The position numbers and the translations under genes were made by a program. Shown here piece after piece: positions 52,888-61,268 of a DNA stretch of 64,000 nt (the first letter of the stretch is position 1; every line of letters starts with the position of its first letter). Below the pieces are notes generated by a model. The model had not been told where the DNA came from, did no database searches, and saw nothing but the letters and a program-made list of their open reading frames with translations. Source of the stretch: W0P28-013 sp964570565 (lineage in GTDB: Bacteria; Bacteroidota; Bacteroidia; Bacteroidales; Paludibacteraceae); the NCBI GenBank assembly GCA_964570565.1, contig CAZMYT010000005.1, positions 93,447 through 157,446 of the forward strand, in the 5' to 3' direction.

Positions 52888-53916
52888 ATGAAACTAAAAC
52901 ATCTTCTGTTACTTGCTCTACTGCCTTTAACACTGGCAGTTTCTGCTCAAGATAATCAAAAGAAAAATCTAGAAACCTACGTCATTGGCTTCTATAATTT
53001 AGAGAATCTATTCGACACAATTGACTCACCTGACACTAACGATGCTGAATATTTACCTAATGGTAGAAACCATTGGGGAACGATGAAATATTTGAACAAA
53101 TTGGATCGCATGTCTTATGCTCTGTCTAAATTCCCAAAAGAATTAGCTATCTTGGGTGTTTCTGAAATCGAAAATATCAACGTATTAGAAGATTTAGTAC
53201 GACAACCAGCTATCAAAGACAGAAATTTACAACCTATCTTAATAGAAGGTCCTGACCGTCGTGGTGTTGACGTAGGGTTATTGTATAATCCATCATTCTT
53301 CACTCCAACCAACGTCGTATCTCACCGTTTACAATCATCTATTGAAAATTTCACGTCACGTGATCAACTTTGTGTTACTGGCGATTTGGCTGGCGAACAA
53401 ATACACATTATAGTATTACACTGGCCTTCTAAATACGGTGGCGAAAAACGTTCAACACCTCGTCGTAAAGATGCAGCTTTAACTACAAAATGGATTTGCG
53501 ATTCTATTTTCAAAATCGAACCTGAAGCTAAAATCGTAGTTATGGGCGACTTAAATGATAATCCTGATGACGACAGCGTATTTAAACATTTAGGAGCTAA
53601 AGGTAATCGTGAATCAGTTCAACCTGGCGAATTATATAATCCAGATTATAACATTTACAAAAGTGGAACAGGCTCATTGGGTTATCAAGACGTTTGGTGT
53701 CTATATGACCAAGTAATGGTTTCACACGCTTGGTTAGACCGTAGCAATTTGACCAAATTAACTTTTTGGAAAGCTGAAATTTTCAACAAAGACTTCTTGA
53801 AAGAAGAATCAGGAAAACGCAAAGGTTATCCATTACGTACACATTCTGGTGGCGTTTGGACCAATGGTTATAGCGACCACTTCCCTAGCCTCATTTGGGT
53901 TGTTAAATCAAAATAA
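52888..53916 (+). CDS. Secreted endonuclease/exonuclease/phosphatase family protein
   Basis: The protein is 342 residues from Met at 52888, which begins a signal peptide (MKLKHLLLLALLPLTLAVSA). The extra upstream codons from 52804 contain the promoter and are rejected. The DNase I-like fold shows FYNLENLFDT (metal-binding Asn and Glu), VSEIEN, LHWPSKYGG (catalytic His), MGDLNDNPDDDS and the final YSDHFPSL. It is exported and probably a metal-dependent phosphodiesterase acting on nucleic acid or nucleotides. It is divergent from the TonB receptor operon. Confidence 0.92.
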   Translation: MKLKHLLLLALLPLTLAVSAQDNQKKNLETYVIGFYNLENLFDTIDSPDTNDAEYLPNGRNHWGTMKYLNKLDRMSYALSKFPKELAILGVSEIENINVLEDLVRQPAIKDRNLQPILIEGPDRRGVDVGLLYNPSFFTPTNVVSHRLQSSIENFTSRDQLCVTGDLAGEQIHIIVLHWPSKYGGEKRSTPRRKDAALTTKWICDSIFKIEPEAKIVVMGDLNDNPDDDSVFKHLGAKGNRESVQPGELYNPDYNIYKSGTGSLGYQDVWCLYDQVMVSHAWLDRSNLTKLTFWKAEIFNKDFLKEESGKRKGYPLRTHSGGVWTNGYSDHFPSLIWVVKSK

Positions 53917-53933
53917 TGTTACAACGAAATAAA

Positions 53934-53969
53934 TAAAAAAAAGGTGCAATTAGTTGCGCCTTTTTTTAT
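53934..53969. terminator. Bidirectional terminator between the EEP and radical SAM genes
   Basis: The stem AAAAAGGTGCAA with TTGCGCCTTTTT (one G-T pair, 4-base loop) lies between convergent genes. The radical SAM stop codon lies inside the T-run. Confidence 0.82.
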
Positions 53970-54889
53970 TTATAAAATTGTCCGTGAAACAAATTGCGTT
54001 CAATTATACGCTTATTAATTTTATCGGTAAACTCAAAATTCTTCAAACCCCAATTAGGAGCCAATAATAACTCTTTGGGCGACTGCGACACAAAACGCTC
54101 CACAGCAATAGTGGGCGATAAATGTGTTACGAAATCAATAGCTAAATCCAAATACTCTTCCAACGAAAACAGTGAAAACCATTCGGGATGTTCCATAAAT
54201 TGGTGTGCCATCTTCGTGCCTTTAACTATTTGCAATTGATGTAATTTTACCATCGTCAATGGTAATTGAGATAGGCGTTTAGCATGACCTATCATCGTAT
54301 CATAAGACTCAAAAGGCAAACCTAAAATAAGGTGAGCACCTACAAAAATTCCTCGATCGGCAGTTTTACGAATAGCTTCTTCTGACGTTTCAAAATCGTG
54401 ATGACGATTGATAAAATTCAACGTTTCATTATTGGTAGACTCCACGCCATATTCAATCATCACATAATAACGTTTCGACAAATCAGCAAAATAATCCAAC
54501 AACTCATCCGTCACACAATCAGGGCGCGTGCCTATAACCAAACCCACTATTTGAGGAAAAGCCAACGCCTCTTCGTACTTCTTTTTTAAGTTATCTAATT
54601 CACCATACGTATTCGTGTAGGCTTGAAAATAAGCCAAATAACGTTGAGTTTGATATTTCGGATGAAAAAACTGAATACCCTCTTCTATTTGATGAGCAAC
54701 CGATTTTGTTGGAAAGCAATAGTCTGGATTAAATGTTTGATTATTACAATACGTACAGCCCCCCAACCCTTTGGAGCCATCTCTATTCGGACACGTGAAT
54801 CCGGCATTGATGGAGATTTTTTGTACACGAGCACCAAATTGATCTTTGAGAACGGAATTATAGTAGAGAATACGAGGTTGTAGCATCAC
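53966..54889 (-). CDS. TIGR01212-family (YhcC-like) radical SAM protein
   Basis: The 307-residue protein has the N-terminal segment of this family with cysteines at 33, 45 and 48 (FTCPNRDG and GGCTYC), which should hold the 4Fe-4S cluster used to cleave SAM. LAYFQAYTNTYG, IGTRPDC, EYGVESTNNETLNFINR and GAHLILGLPFES are typical of the family. The substrate is not established. The first two codons are both Met. Confidence 0.92.
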   Translation of the reverse strand: MMLQPRILYYNSVLKDQFGARVQKISINAGFTCPNRDGSKGLGGCTYCNNQTFNPDYCFPTKSVAHQIEEGIQFFHPKYQTQRYLAYFQAYTNTYGELDNLKKKYEEALAFPQIVGLVIGTRPDCVTDELLDYFADLSKRYYVMIEYGVESTNNETLNFINRHHDFETSEEAIRKTADRGIFVGAHLILGLPFESYDTMIGHAKRLSQLPLTMVKLHQLQIVKGTKMAHQFMEHPEWFSLFSLEEYLDLAIDFVTHLSPTIAVERFVSQSPKELLLAPNWGLKNFEFTDKINKRIIERNLFHGQFYK

Positions 54890-54956
54890 GAAGTGTTATT
54901 TTTTGCAAAAATAATGATTTTTTACCGCTAAAACTAATCTCTACTGTTTTTTTCAT

Positions 54957-54964
54957 TACCTTTG
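54957..54964 (+). promoter_or_regulatory. Bacteroidota -7 element for pepD
   Basis: TACCTTTG, an exact TAnnTTTG, lies 25-31 bases before the candidate starts. Confidence 0.62.
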
Positions 54965-54989
54965 TCTTCATTACAAGAACTTTAAAAAT

Positions 54990-56462
54990 ATGCTTATGGC
55001 AACTTCAAACGACATTCGTCAATTACAACCGCAAGCCTTATGGAAACATTTCCAGGCTATTTGTGAAACCCCACATCCGTCGCATCACATGGAAGCCATC
55101 ACTAAACTGATGACTAATTTTGGAAAATCACTTGGTTTAGAGACTCTTGTTGATAAAACTGGTAGTATTTTAATTCGTAAACCAGCTACCCCTGGCATGG
55201 AAAACCGAACTCCAGTGATTTTACAAGCGCACGTGGATATGGTACCACAAAAAAATAGCGATAAAAAGCATACGTTTGAAACAGACCCTATCGAAACCAT
55301 AATTGATGGCGACTGGGTAAAAGCGAATGGCACTACACTAGGGGCTGACAATGGCATTGGAGTAGCTGCCGCCATGGCTGTACTCGAAAGTAAAGAACTA
55401 AAACATGGACCAATTGAAGCTTTATTCACGATTGATGAGGAAACAGGCATGGTTGGTGCCTTTGGTTTGGAGCAAGGCTTTGTAAAAGGTGACATTCTAT
55501 TAAATATGGATTCAGAAGACGAAGGCGAACTCTATGTCGGTTGCGCTGGAGGTATTGATGCCAATATTTCATGGAGTTTTAAAGAATGTCCTGTACCCGA
55601 AGGTGATGTGGCCATTAAAATTGCTATATCAGGGCTCAAAGGTGGTCATTCTGGGCTCGATATTGCTTTAGGACGTGCCAATGCCAACAAATTATTATTC
55701 CGCTTTTTAAAAGAAGCTATTATGCAATACGAAGCCCGTTTGGCTGTTGTAGAAGGCGGCAATATGCGTAATGCTATACCACGCGAAGCTTGGGCTATTC
55801 TCACAGTTCCTGCCGATTGTCAAGAAGATATCGAAAAACTAGCTTCAGAATACGCTGACCTCTTCAACGAGGAATATAAAGCGACGGAAAATCCTATTAA
55901 AGTGAACACACAAGTGGTTTCGCTTCCTGATGGATTAATACCTGAAGAAATTCAAGACGATTTTGTTAATGCTGTTACCGGTTGTCCTAATGGCGTTTTC
56001 CGTTTCATTCCTGACATCCCATCTGTAGTAGAAACATCTACCAACTTATCGATTATCAAAGCCAACGCCACACAAATTGAGGTAAAATGCCTATTACGTA
56101 GTTCGGTTGATAGCAAAAAAGAAGAATTGGCTTCTATGATGGAAAGTGTATTTGCGTTGGCAGGTGCTAAAGTAGAATTCACGGGTGGTTATTCTGGCTG
56201 GAACCCTAATTTAAAATCGCCGATACTCAAAACCATGTCGGAAGTGTATAAAGCTAAATTCGACAAAGCAGCTGAAATTAAAGTGATTCATGCTGGTCTC
56301 GAATGTGGTATTTTAGGCGCTGTAGAGCCACGCCTTGATATGGTTTCGTTTGGGCCAACCATTCGTCACCCACATTCACCTGACGAAAAAGTTAATATTC
56401 CGAGTGTTCAGAAATTTTGGGATTTTTTGGTGGCGACACTGGAAGCTATTCCAACGAAATAA
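54990..56462 (+). CDS. pepD: Aminoacyl-histidine dipeptidase (PepD, M20C)
   Basis: The 490-residue metallopeptidase cleaves dipeptides such as aminoacyl-histidine in the cytoplasm. Metal-binding motifs are HVDMVPQ, TTLGADNGIGVAAAMA, DEETGMVGA and NMDSEDEGEL. The dimerisation insert and GGHSGLDI segment are in order, and HPHSPDEKV lies near the end. Either the ATG at 54990 or that at 54996 may be the start; both follow the promoter. It is a single-gene transcript with a strong terminator. Confidence 0.95.
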   Translation: MLMATSNDIRQLQPQALWKHFQAICETPHPSHHMEAITKLMTNFGKSLGLETLVDKTGSILIRKPATPGMENRTPVILQAHVDMVPQKNSDKKHTFETDPIETIIDGDWVKANGTTLGADNGIGVAAAMAVLESKELKHGPIEALFTIDEETGMVGAFGLEQGFVKGDILLNMDSEDEGELYVGCAGGIDANISWSFKECPVPEGDVAIKIAISGLKGGHSGLDIALGRANANKLLFRFLKEAIMQYEARLAVVEGGNMRNAIPREAWAILTVPADCQEDIEKLASEYADLFNEEYKATENPIKVNTQVVSLPDGLIPEEIQDDFVNAVTGCPNGVFRFIPDIPSVVETSTNLSIIKANATQIEVKCLLRSSVDSKKEELASMMESVFALAGAKVEFTGGYSGWNPNLKSPILKTMSEVYKAKFDKAAEIKVIHAGLECGILGAVEPRLDMVSFGPTIRHPHSPDEKVNIPSVQKFWDFLVATLEAIPTK

Positions 56463-56483
56463 CTAAATAGCATAATGTAAAAA

Positions 56484-56520
56484 AGGAGCGATAATGAATT
56501 CATTATCGCTCCTCTTTGTA
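56484..56520 (+). terminator. Terminator of pepD
   Basis: A perfect palindrome of about 15 bp per arm (AGGAGCGATAATGAA and its complement) is followed by CTTTGT, 21 bases beyond the stop. Confidence 0.8.
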
Positions 56521-56708
56521 TAAAAAGTCGCACTGTCATTTGTTGAGAAAAATTCCTAATAAAATAGGATTTAAGGAGTCAATTTTCGTTGTAATCTGCC
56601 GTGATAAATCATACCCGAAGGCGCAGCCCGCCATTAAAAACTAACTTACCTCGTTTAAAAATTGTTTGTAGAATTTTCCAATCTCAGCACAGTGCGACCA
56701 TGTTTTTC
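56520..56708 (-). ncRNA. 6S-like structured RNA with its own promoter
   Basis: No protein frame is supported. Four pairs of complementary arms are exactly nested: 56527-56536 with 56689-56698 (10 bp, GTCGCACTGT), 56544-56548 with 56682-56686 (5 bp), 56549-56555 with 56671-56677 (7 bp) and 56580-56586 with 56658-56664 (7 bp). Together they give a long rod broken by internal loops. On the minus strand the closing stem is followed by TTTTTATA, a terminator tail, and a complete promoter lies just upstream. Length near 180 bases, rod shape and paired ends fit 6S RNA, the regulator that binds RNA polymerase. I recall a Bacteroidota 6S form catalogued as the Bacteroidales-1 motif. The 6S identity is inference; existence of a transcribed structured RNA is well supported. 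Confidence 0.68.
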
Positions 56709-56713
56709 TAGGT

Positions 56714-56745
56714 CAAAGATACTACTTTTCTCACAAATTTCCAAA
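56714..56745 (-). promoter_or_regulatory. Complete Bacteroidota promoter for the structured RNA
   Basis: On the minus strand TTTG (56742-56745) is followed after 20 bases by TATCTTTG (56714-56721). Transcription would start near 56707, a few bases before the closing stem. A terminator of pgm separates it from pgm. Confidence 0.82.
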
Positions 56746-56764
56746 TTCAACAAAGCTAGTAGGC

Positions 56765-56800
56765 ATAAAAAAATCCGATTGCATTAACAATCGGATTTTC
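56765..56800 (-). terminator. Terminator of pgm (end of the rluB-type/manA/pgm run)
   Basis: The stem AAAATCCGATTG, loop CATTAA and its complement have A/T runs on both sides, 20 bases beyond the pgm stop. Confidence 0.87.
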
Positions 56801-56817
56801 AATATAAAACAGTGTAA

Positions 56818-58563
56818 TTACACGCCTAATGAAGCACGTACAGCCTCAATTTTTGTATTGGCTTTCGCTTCTACGGCGTTGTAATCGGCACGATTTGCCA
56901 ATGGAGCTTGTACTTCGATGTAGAACTTAATTTTAGGTTCAGTTCCCGAAGGACGTACCGAAACTTTGGTTCCATCTTCTGTAAAGTATTGTAATACATT
57001 TGACAAAGCAGGGAAATTCATTTTAGTGACTTTGCCTGTAGCTACATCTATCATTTCTTGCGATTGATAATCTTTGATAACCTTCACAGCCGATCCAGCA
57101 ATTTCTTTTGGAGGATTTTGACGGAAGTTTTTCATCATAGCGACGATTTCTTCGGCACCAGTTTTACCTAAACGCACTACTGAAATACCTTTTTCTTTGC
57201 TATAACCATATTCCAAATAGATATCTTGAAGCATTTCGAAAATAGTTTTGCCATTATCTTTAGCCCAAGCAGTCATTTCGGCCATCAACGCACAACAAGC
57301 TACAGCATCTTTATCGCGAACGAATTCAGCTGGCATGTAACCGTAGCTCTCTTCGCCACCGCCGATGTATTGTTTTTTGCCTTCCATGTCGCGCACTACG
57401 GCCGCAATCCATTTAAAACCTGTATAACAATCAAATAATTCTACATTATTTTTGTCGCAAATAGTTTTAACCAATTCAGAGGTTACAATGGTTTTAACCA
57501 TAAATTCGTTGCCTTTAAGCAAGCCAAGTTCTTTACGACGACGAATAATATAGTACGTAAACATCAAGTCGGTTTGGTTACCATTTACAAGCATCCATTC
57601 GCCTTTATCGTTTTTCACAGCGATACCCATACGATCGGCATCTGGGTCAGAAGCCATCACGATATCAGCATCAATAGCTTTCGCTTTTTGAATGGCCATA
57701 TCCAAAGCAGCTGGTTCTTCAGGATTTGGAGAAGCTACGGTTGGGAAATTACCACTAATAACAGTTTGTTCCTCTACCAACGATACATTTGTAAAGCCAA
57801 TTTCTTGCAAACAACGTGGAATCAATTTGATACCTGTACCATGAATTGGGGTATAAACGATTTTTAAATCGTTATGACGTTTAATCGATTCTGGCGACAA
57901 TAAGATAGTTTTTACTTTATCCAAATAGATTTTATCGATGTCTTCGCCAATAATTTGAATTAACGCTTTATTTCCATTGAATTTAATATCGTCCACGGTT
58001 ACACGCTCTACTTCCGAGATAATATTCACATCGTGTGGCGCAATAATTTGCGCGCCATCGTTCCAATACGCTTTGTAACCGTTATATTCTTTAGGATTAT
58101 GGCTAGCAGTCAAAATAATACCACTTTGACAACCTAAATGACGAATGGTGAAGGATAATTCAGGGGTTGGACGTAATGATTCGAACAAATACACTTTAAT
58201 GCCATTTGCCGAAAAAATATCCGCTGAAATTTCTGCGAATAAACGGCTATTATTACGACAATCGTGACCAATAGCAACACTGATTTGAGGTAAATTGGCA
58301 AACTCACGTTTCAAGTAATTGCTCAAACCTTGTGTAGCTGCTCCAACGGTATAAATATTCATACGATTAGAACCAGCACCCATAATACCACGCAAACCAC
58401 CGGTACCAAATTCAAGGTCTTTATAAAAACTTTCTATCAATTCTGTTTTATCAGCGGCATCCATCATACGACGAATTTCAGCTTTTGTTTCTTCATTGTA
58501 ATTGCCATCGAGCCATGCTTGGGCTTTGGACATCACCTGTTGCAATAATTCTTTGTTTTCCAT
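56818..58563 (-). CDS. Phosphoglucomutase/phosphomannomutase
   Basis: The 581-residue enzyme of the alpha-D-phosphohexomutase superfamily interconverts hexose 1- and 6-phosphates. The active-site loop LTASHNPKEYNGYK has the phosphorylated Ser154. The metal loop is DPDADRMGIAV, the sugar loop is GGEESYG, and the phosphate loop is RPSGTEPKIKFY. The length and the insertion-rich layout match the long PGM2-like group. It is the third gene after the rluB-type gene and manA, so sugar phosphate metabolism is grouped. Confidence 0.94.
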   Translation of the reverse strand: MENKELLQQVMSKAQAWLDGNYNEETKAEIRRMMDAADKTELIESFYKDLEFGTGGLRGIMGAGSNRMNIYTVGAATQGLSNYLKREFANLPQISVAIGHDCRNNSRLFAEISADIFSANGIKVYLFESLRPTPELSFTIRHLGCQSGIILTASHNPKEYNGYKAYWNDGAQIIAPHDVNIISEVERVTVDDIKFNGNKALIQIIGEDIDKIYLDKVKTILLSPESIKRHNDLKIVYTPIHGTGIKLIPRCLQEIGFTNVSLVEEQTVISGNFPTVASPNPEEPAALDMAIQKAKAIDADIVMASDPDADRMGIAVKNDKGEWMLVNGNQTDLMFTYYIIRRRKELGLLKGNEFMVKTIVTSELVKTICDKNNVELFDCYTGFKWIAAVVRDMEGKKQYIGGGEESYGYMPAEFVRDKDAVACCALMAEMTAWAKDNGKTIFEMLQDIYLEYGYSKEKGISVVRLGKTGAEEIVAMMKNFRQNPPKEIAGSAVKVIKDYQSQEMIDVATGKVTKMNFPALSNVLQYFTEDGTKVSVRPSGTEPKIKFYIEVQAPLANRADYNAVEAKANTKIEAVRASLGV

Positions 58564-58605
58564 AGTAAAAATATTATTATAAATTTTAATAGTTATAAGC
58601 TTAGT

Positions 58606-59586
58606 TTATTCCGATTTAACGTACACTTCCAACAGTTTTACTTCGCCTGTTGGAACCAGCACCAGACTCGTCATTTCGGCAGGAATCAACATGGTTTCAC
58701 CATCCACTAAAGTGATGTAATCATCGTCGAACTCACACTTTACATGACCTTCGAGCACAGTAAGTAATACAAACGAATCGATCGGTGCCAAATCATACTC
58801 TTGTGGTTTATCCACCTTGATGATGCTAGACACAAAATAGTCACACTCCACTACTTTTACCACGTCGTTGTGAACATCGGCTGGTACAATTTTATTATTT
58901 TGCCAATGTTCAAAATCGATGGCATCAATGGCTAAATCGGTATGCAATTCGCGTAACTGACCATCAGAATCCAACCGATTATAATCGTAAATACGATAGG
59001 TCAAATCGGATGTCTGTTGTATTTCTAACAGCACACAACCAGCGCCGATAGAATGCACGCAGCCTGCAGGAATAAAAAACAGATCGCCTTTAGACACAGG
59101 ATGTTTTTGTAGTACCTCTTCCAAACGATTTTCGGCTACCAACTGTAGGTAAGTCGTTTTATCCATCGGACAGCAAAAACCTGCTACCAAAAAAGCACCA
59201 GGTTCTGCATCGAGCACATACCACATCTCTGTCTTTCCAGACATATTATGACGTTCTGCCGCGATTTCATCGTTGGGATGCACCTGAATTGACAAATGCT
59301 GAGCAGAATCAATCAGCTTGACTAATAACGGAAATTGGTCGCCGAAGCGGTTATAAACCGCATCGCCGACCAAATCACCCATATATACTTCAACTAACTC
59401 ATTCAATGTATTACCCGCCAAAAAGCCATTTTCGACTTCCGATTCAGAACCTTCTACGCCCGACACATCCCAAGTTTCACCAACTTGAGTGAGTTCACCG
59501 GCATCGTGACGGTAATAGCGAGAGAGCTTTGAGCCACCCCAAAGTTTTGTTTTATGAATCGGTTTAAATTTAAGCGGATACAACAT
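58606..59586 (-). CDS. manA: Mannose-6-phosphate isomerase, type I
   Basis: The 326-residue zinc enzyme converts mannose 6-phosphate and fructose 6-phosphate. It starts with the family segment KLWGGSKLSRYY. Zinc ligands are recognisable in QVHPNDE (Gln101 and His103) and Glu120 (GKTEMWYVL). IPAGCVHSIG is in the cupin core. Length is typical of the short class. It lies 17 bases after the rluB-type gene and 42 bases before pgm. Confidence 0.94.
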   Translation of the reverse strand: MLYPLKFKPIHKTKLWGGSKLSRYYRHDAGELTQVGETWDVSGVEGSESEVENGFLAGNTLNELVEVYMGDLVGDAVYNRFGDQFPLLVKLIDSAQHLSIQVHPNDEIAAERHNMSGKTEMWYVLDAEPGAFLVAGFCCPMDKTTYLQLVAENRLEEVLQKHPVSKGDLFFIPAGCVHSIGAGCVLLEIQQTSDLTYRIYDYNRLDSDGQLRELHTDLAIDAIDFEHWQNNKIVPADVHNDVVKVVECDYFVSSIIKVDKPQEYDLAPIDSFVLLTVLEGHVKCEFDDDYITLVDGETMLIPAEMTSLVLVPTGEVKLLEVYVKSE

Positions 59587-59603
59587 GACTTTAATTAGTT
59601 GTC

Positions 59604-61076
59604 TTAATTACTCATTTTAAGCATATTAACTTCCATTTCCGACAAATGGCGCCATTTACCACGTGGTAAATTTTTCTTGGTTAATCCTGCAAAATAGACA
59701 CGATCCAAACGTACTACTTTGTAGCCCAAGTGGTCAAACATACGGCGCACAATGCGGTTACGACCCGAGTGGATTTCTACGCCCACTTCTTTGTGGTCAT
59801 CTTCGTCGATGTAGTTAATTTCGTCCACATGAATTTCGCCATCTTCCAATTCAAAGCCGTTACGCAATTTATCCATATCTTCTGGCGTGATATCGCGATC
59901 AAGCACTGCTTGGTAGATTTTCTTTTGATTGTATTTTGGATGCGTCATTTTTGATGTCAAATCGCCATCGTTGGTAATGAGCAACACTCCAGTTGTGTGA
60001 CGGTCGAGACGACCAACTGGATAAACGCGTTCGCTACAAGCATTTTTCACCAAATCAAGCACCGTTAAACGCGCTTGTGGATCATCGGCTGTAGTAACAC
60101 AATCTTTCGGTTTATTGAGCAAAATATAAACGCGTTTTTCGCTACGCACCAATTGGTCGTGGAATAACACTTTATCAGTGGCAGGAATAATTTTAGCGCC
60201 GAGTTCTGTTATAGGTTGTCCATTCACAGTGACTACGCCAGCTTGGATAAATTCATCCGCTTCGCGACGTGAACAAAGTCCAGCATTAGCCAAAAATTTA
60301 TTCAAACGCATTGGTTTGCTGTAATCAACAAACTGTTTTTTATATTCGATTTGTTTCTTTTGGCTGTATTTAGCGTTTGGATCATAATCGCCATCGCGTT
60401 TGACATAAGGTTTACGGAAACCCGCGTTTTTATCACCAAAACTACGACCACCAGAGCGATCGCCGCCAAAACTTGGGCGATAGCCACCTGAACGGCCGTC
60501 CTGTGAACGATCACCGCCAAAGCGTGGACGTTCGCCATCGCTTGATGAGCGGTTATAAGCAGGACGTTCACTGTCGCCACCGAAACGTGGACGTTCGCCA
60601 TCACCTGATGGACGATTATATGAAGAGCGTTGACCATCACCGCCAAAGCGTGGACGGTCGGAACCTGCATTGCTTGAACGACGTTCACCGTCGCCACCAA
60701 AGCGAGGTCTATCAGATGAAGAACCGCCAAAACGTGGGCGTTCGCCATCATTCGATGAACGATTATACGAAGGGCGTTGACCATCGCCACTAAAACGTGG
60801 ACGATCGGAGCGCTCTGAACCATAGGCGTTAGGACGACGATCGCCATAACCACCACGTTCTGTTCCATAAGTACGACGTTCAGGACGTTGTTCTGAACTA
60901 GAACGACGATTCCCATCTCGTTCTTCACTGTTAAAACGTGGACGTGGACGACTATTTTCTCCCGAAAAACGTTCACCACCATTAACACGTTCTGAATTGT
61001 TGTTTACACCATCACGGCTGGCACTTCCGGGTCTACTAATGTGGACGCGAGGCCTTCTTTCATTTTCATTTCTCAT
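59604..61076 (-). CDS. RluB/RsuA-family pseudouridine synthase with long Arg/Gly/Ser-rich N-terminal tail
   Basis: The 490-residue protein has an ordinary C-terminal half: an S4 RNA-binding domain (about 256-300; MRLNKFLANAGLCSRREADEF) and a pseudouridine synthase domain with catalytic Asp358 in GRLDRHTTG, ending SGRNRIVRRMFDHLGY. It should modify 23S rRNA. The first 225 residues are low-complexity, with seven RPRF motifs, five of them RPRFGG(D/S) at 113-189, mixed with SYNRSS and DGERP units. The tail resembles disordered RGG-type RNA-binding regions. It heads a run with manA and pgm and has its own -7 element. Confidence 0.9.
   Translation of the reverse strand: MRNENERRPRVHISRPGSASRDGVNNNSERVNGGERFSGENSRPRPRFNSEERDGNRRSSSEQRPERRTYGTERGGYGDRRPNAYGSERSDRPRFSGDGQRPSYNRSSNDGERPRFGGSSSDRPRFGGDGERRSSNAGSDRPRFGGDGQRSSYNRPSGDGERPRFGGDSERPAYNRSSSDGERPRFGGDRSQDGRSGGYRPSFGGDRSGGRSFGDKNAGFRKPYVKRDGDYDPNAKYSQKKQIEYKKQFVDYSKPMRLNKFLANAGLCSRREADEFIQAGVVTVNGQPITELGAKIIPATDKVLFHDQLVRSEKRVYILLNKPKDCVTTADDPQARLTVLDLVKNACSERVYPVGRLDRHTTGVLLITNDGDLTSKMTHPKYNQKKIYQAVLDRDITPEDMDKLRNGFELEDGEIHVDEINYIDEDDHKEVGVEIHSGRNRIVRRMFDHLGYKVVRLDRVYFAGLTKKNLPRGKWRHLSEMEVNMLKMSN
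60432..60824 (-). repeat. Imperfect coding repeats in the pseudouridine synthase tail
   Basis: Units encoding DGERPRFGGD and YNRSS recur at spacings of about 18-63 bases. Their high similarity gives long open frames on both strands, which are shadows. Confidence 0.75.
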
Positions 61077-61105
61077 TGTAAATTCTAATCTTTTTAAATA
61101 TTTTG

Positions 61106-61113
61106 CAAAGATA
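61106..61113 (-). promoter_or_regulatory. Bacteroidota -7 element for the rluB-type/manA/pgm run
   Basis: On the minus strand this reads TATCTTTG, 30 bases before the start. Confidence 0.6.
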
Positions 61114-61204
61114 AGAAAAAAGGTCGAAGTTTCACCATCTTAAAGCCAAAGATTTTTTACCTCATAATTTACAATTAAATATAGTCAAAATCAAAAAAAA
61201 AGCG

Positions 61205-61212
61205 TATCTTTG
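61205..61212 (+). promoter_or_regulatory. Bacteroidota -7 element for tig
   Basis: TATCTTTG lies 56 bases before the tig start. No -33 TTTG was seen at the usual spacing. Confidence 0.58.
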
Positions 61213-61268
61213 CACGCCTAATTCGGTATGGAATATTAATCTGAAAAAATAATTATAAACAATTAGTT

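Noticed and set aside
56527..56698. A small transposon-like element (MITE), suggested by the 10-base terminal inverted repeat
   Set aside because: The further inner arms are nested as in a folded RNA, a promoter and U-tract match the ends, and no target-site duplication is visible. It remains an alternative if the element is multicopy.
60302..60988. A 228-codon minus-strand frame inside the pseudouridine synthase gene
   Set aside because: It is the Arg/Gly/Ser repeat read in another frame, giving Val/His/Ala-rich low complexity with no start context.
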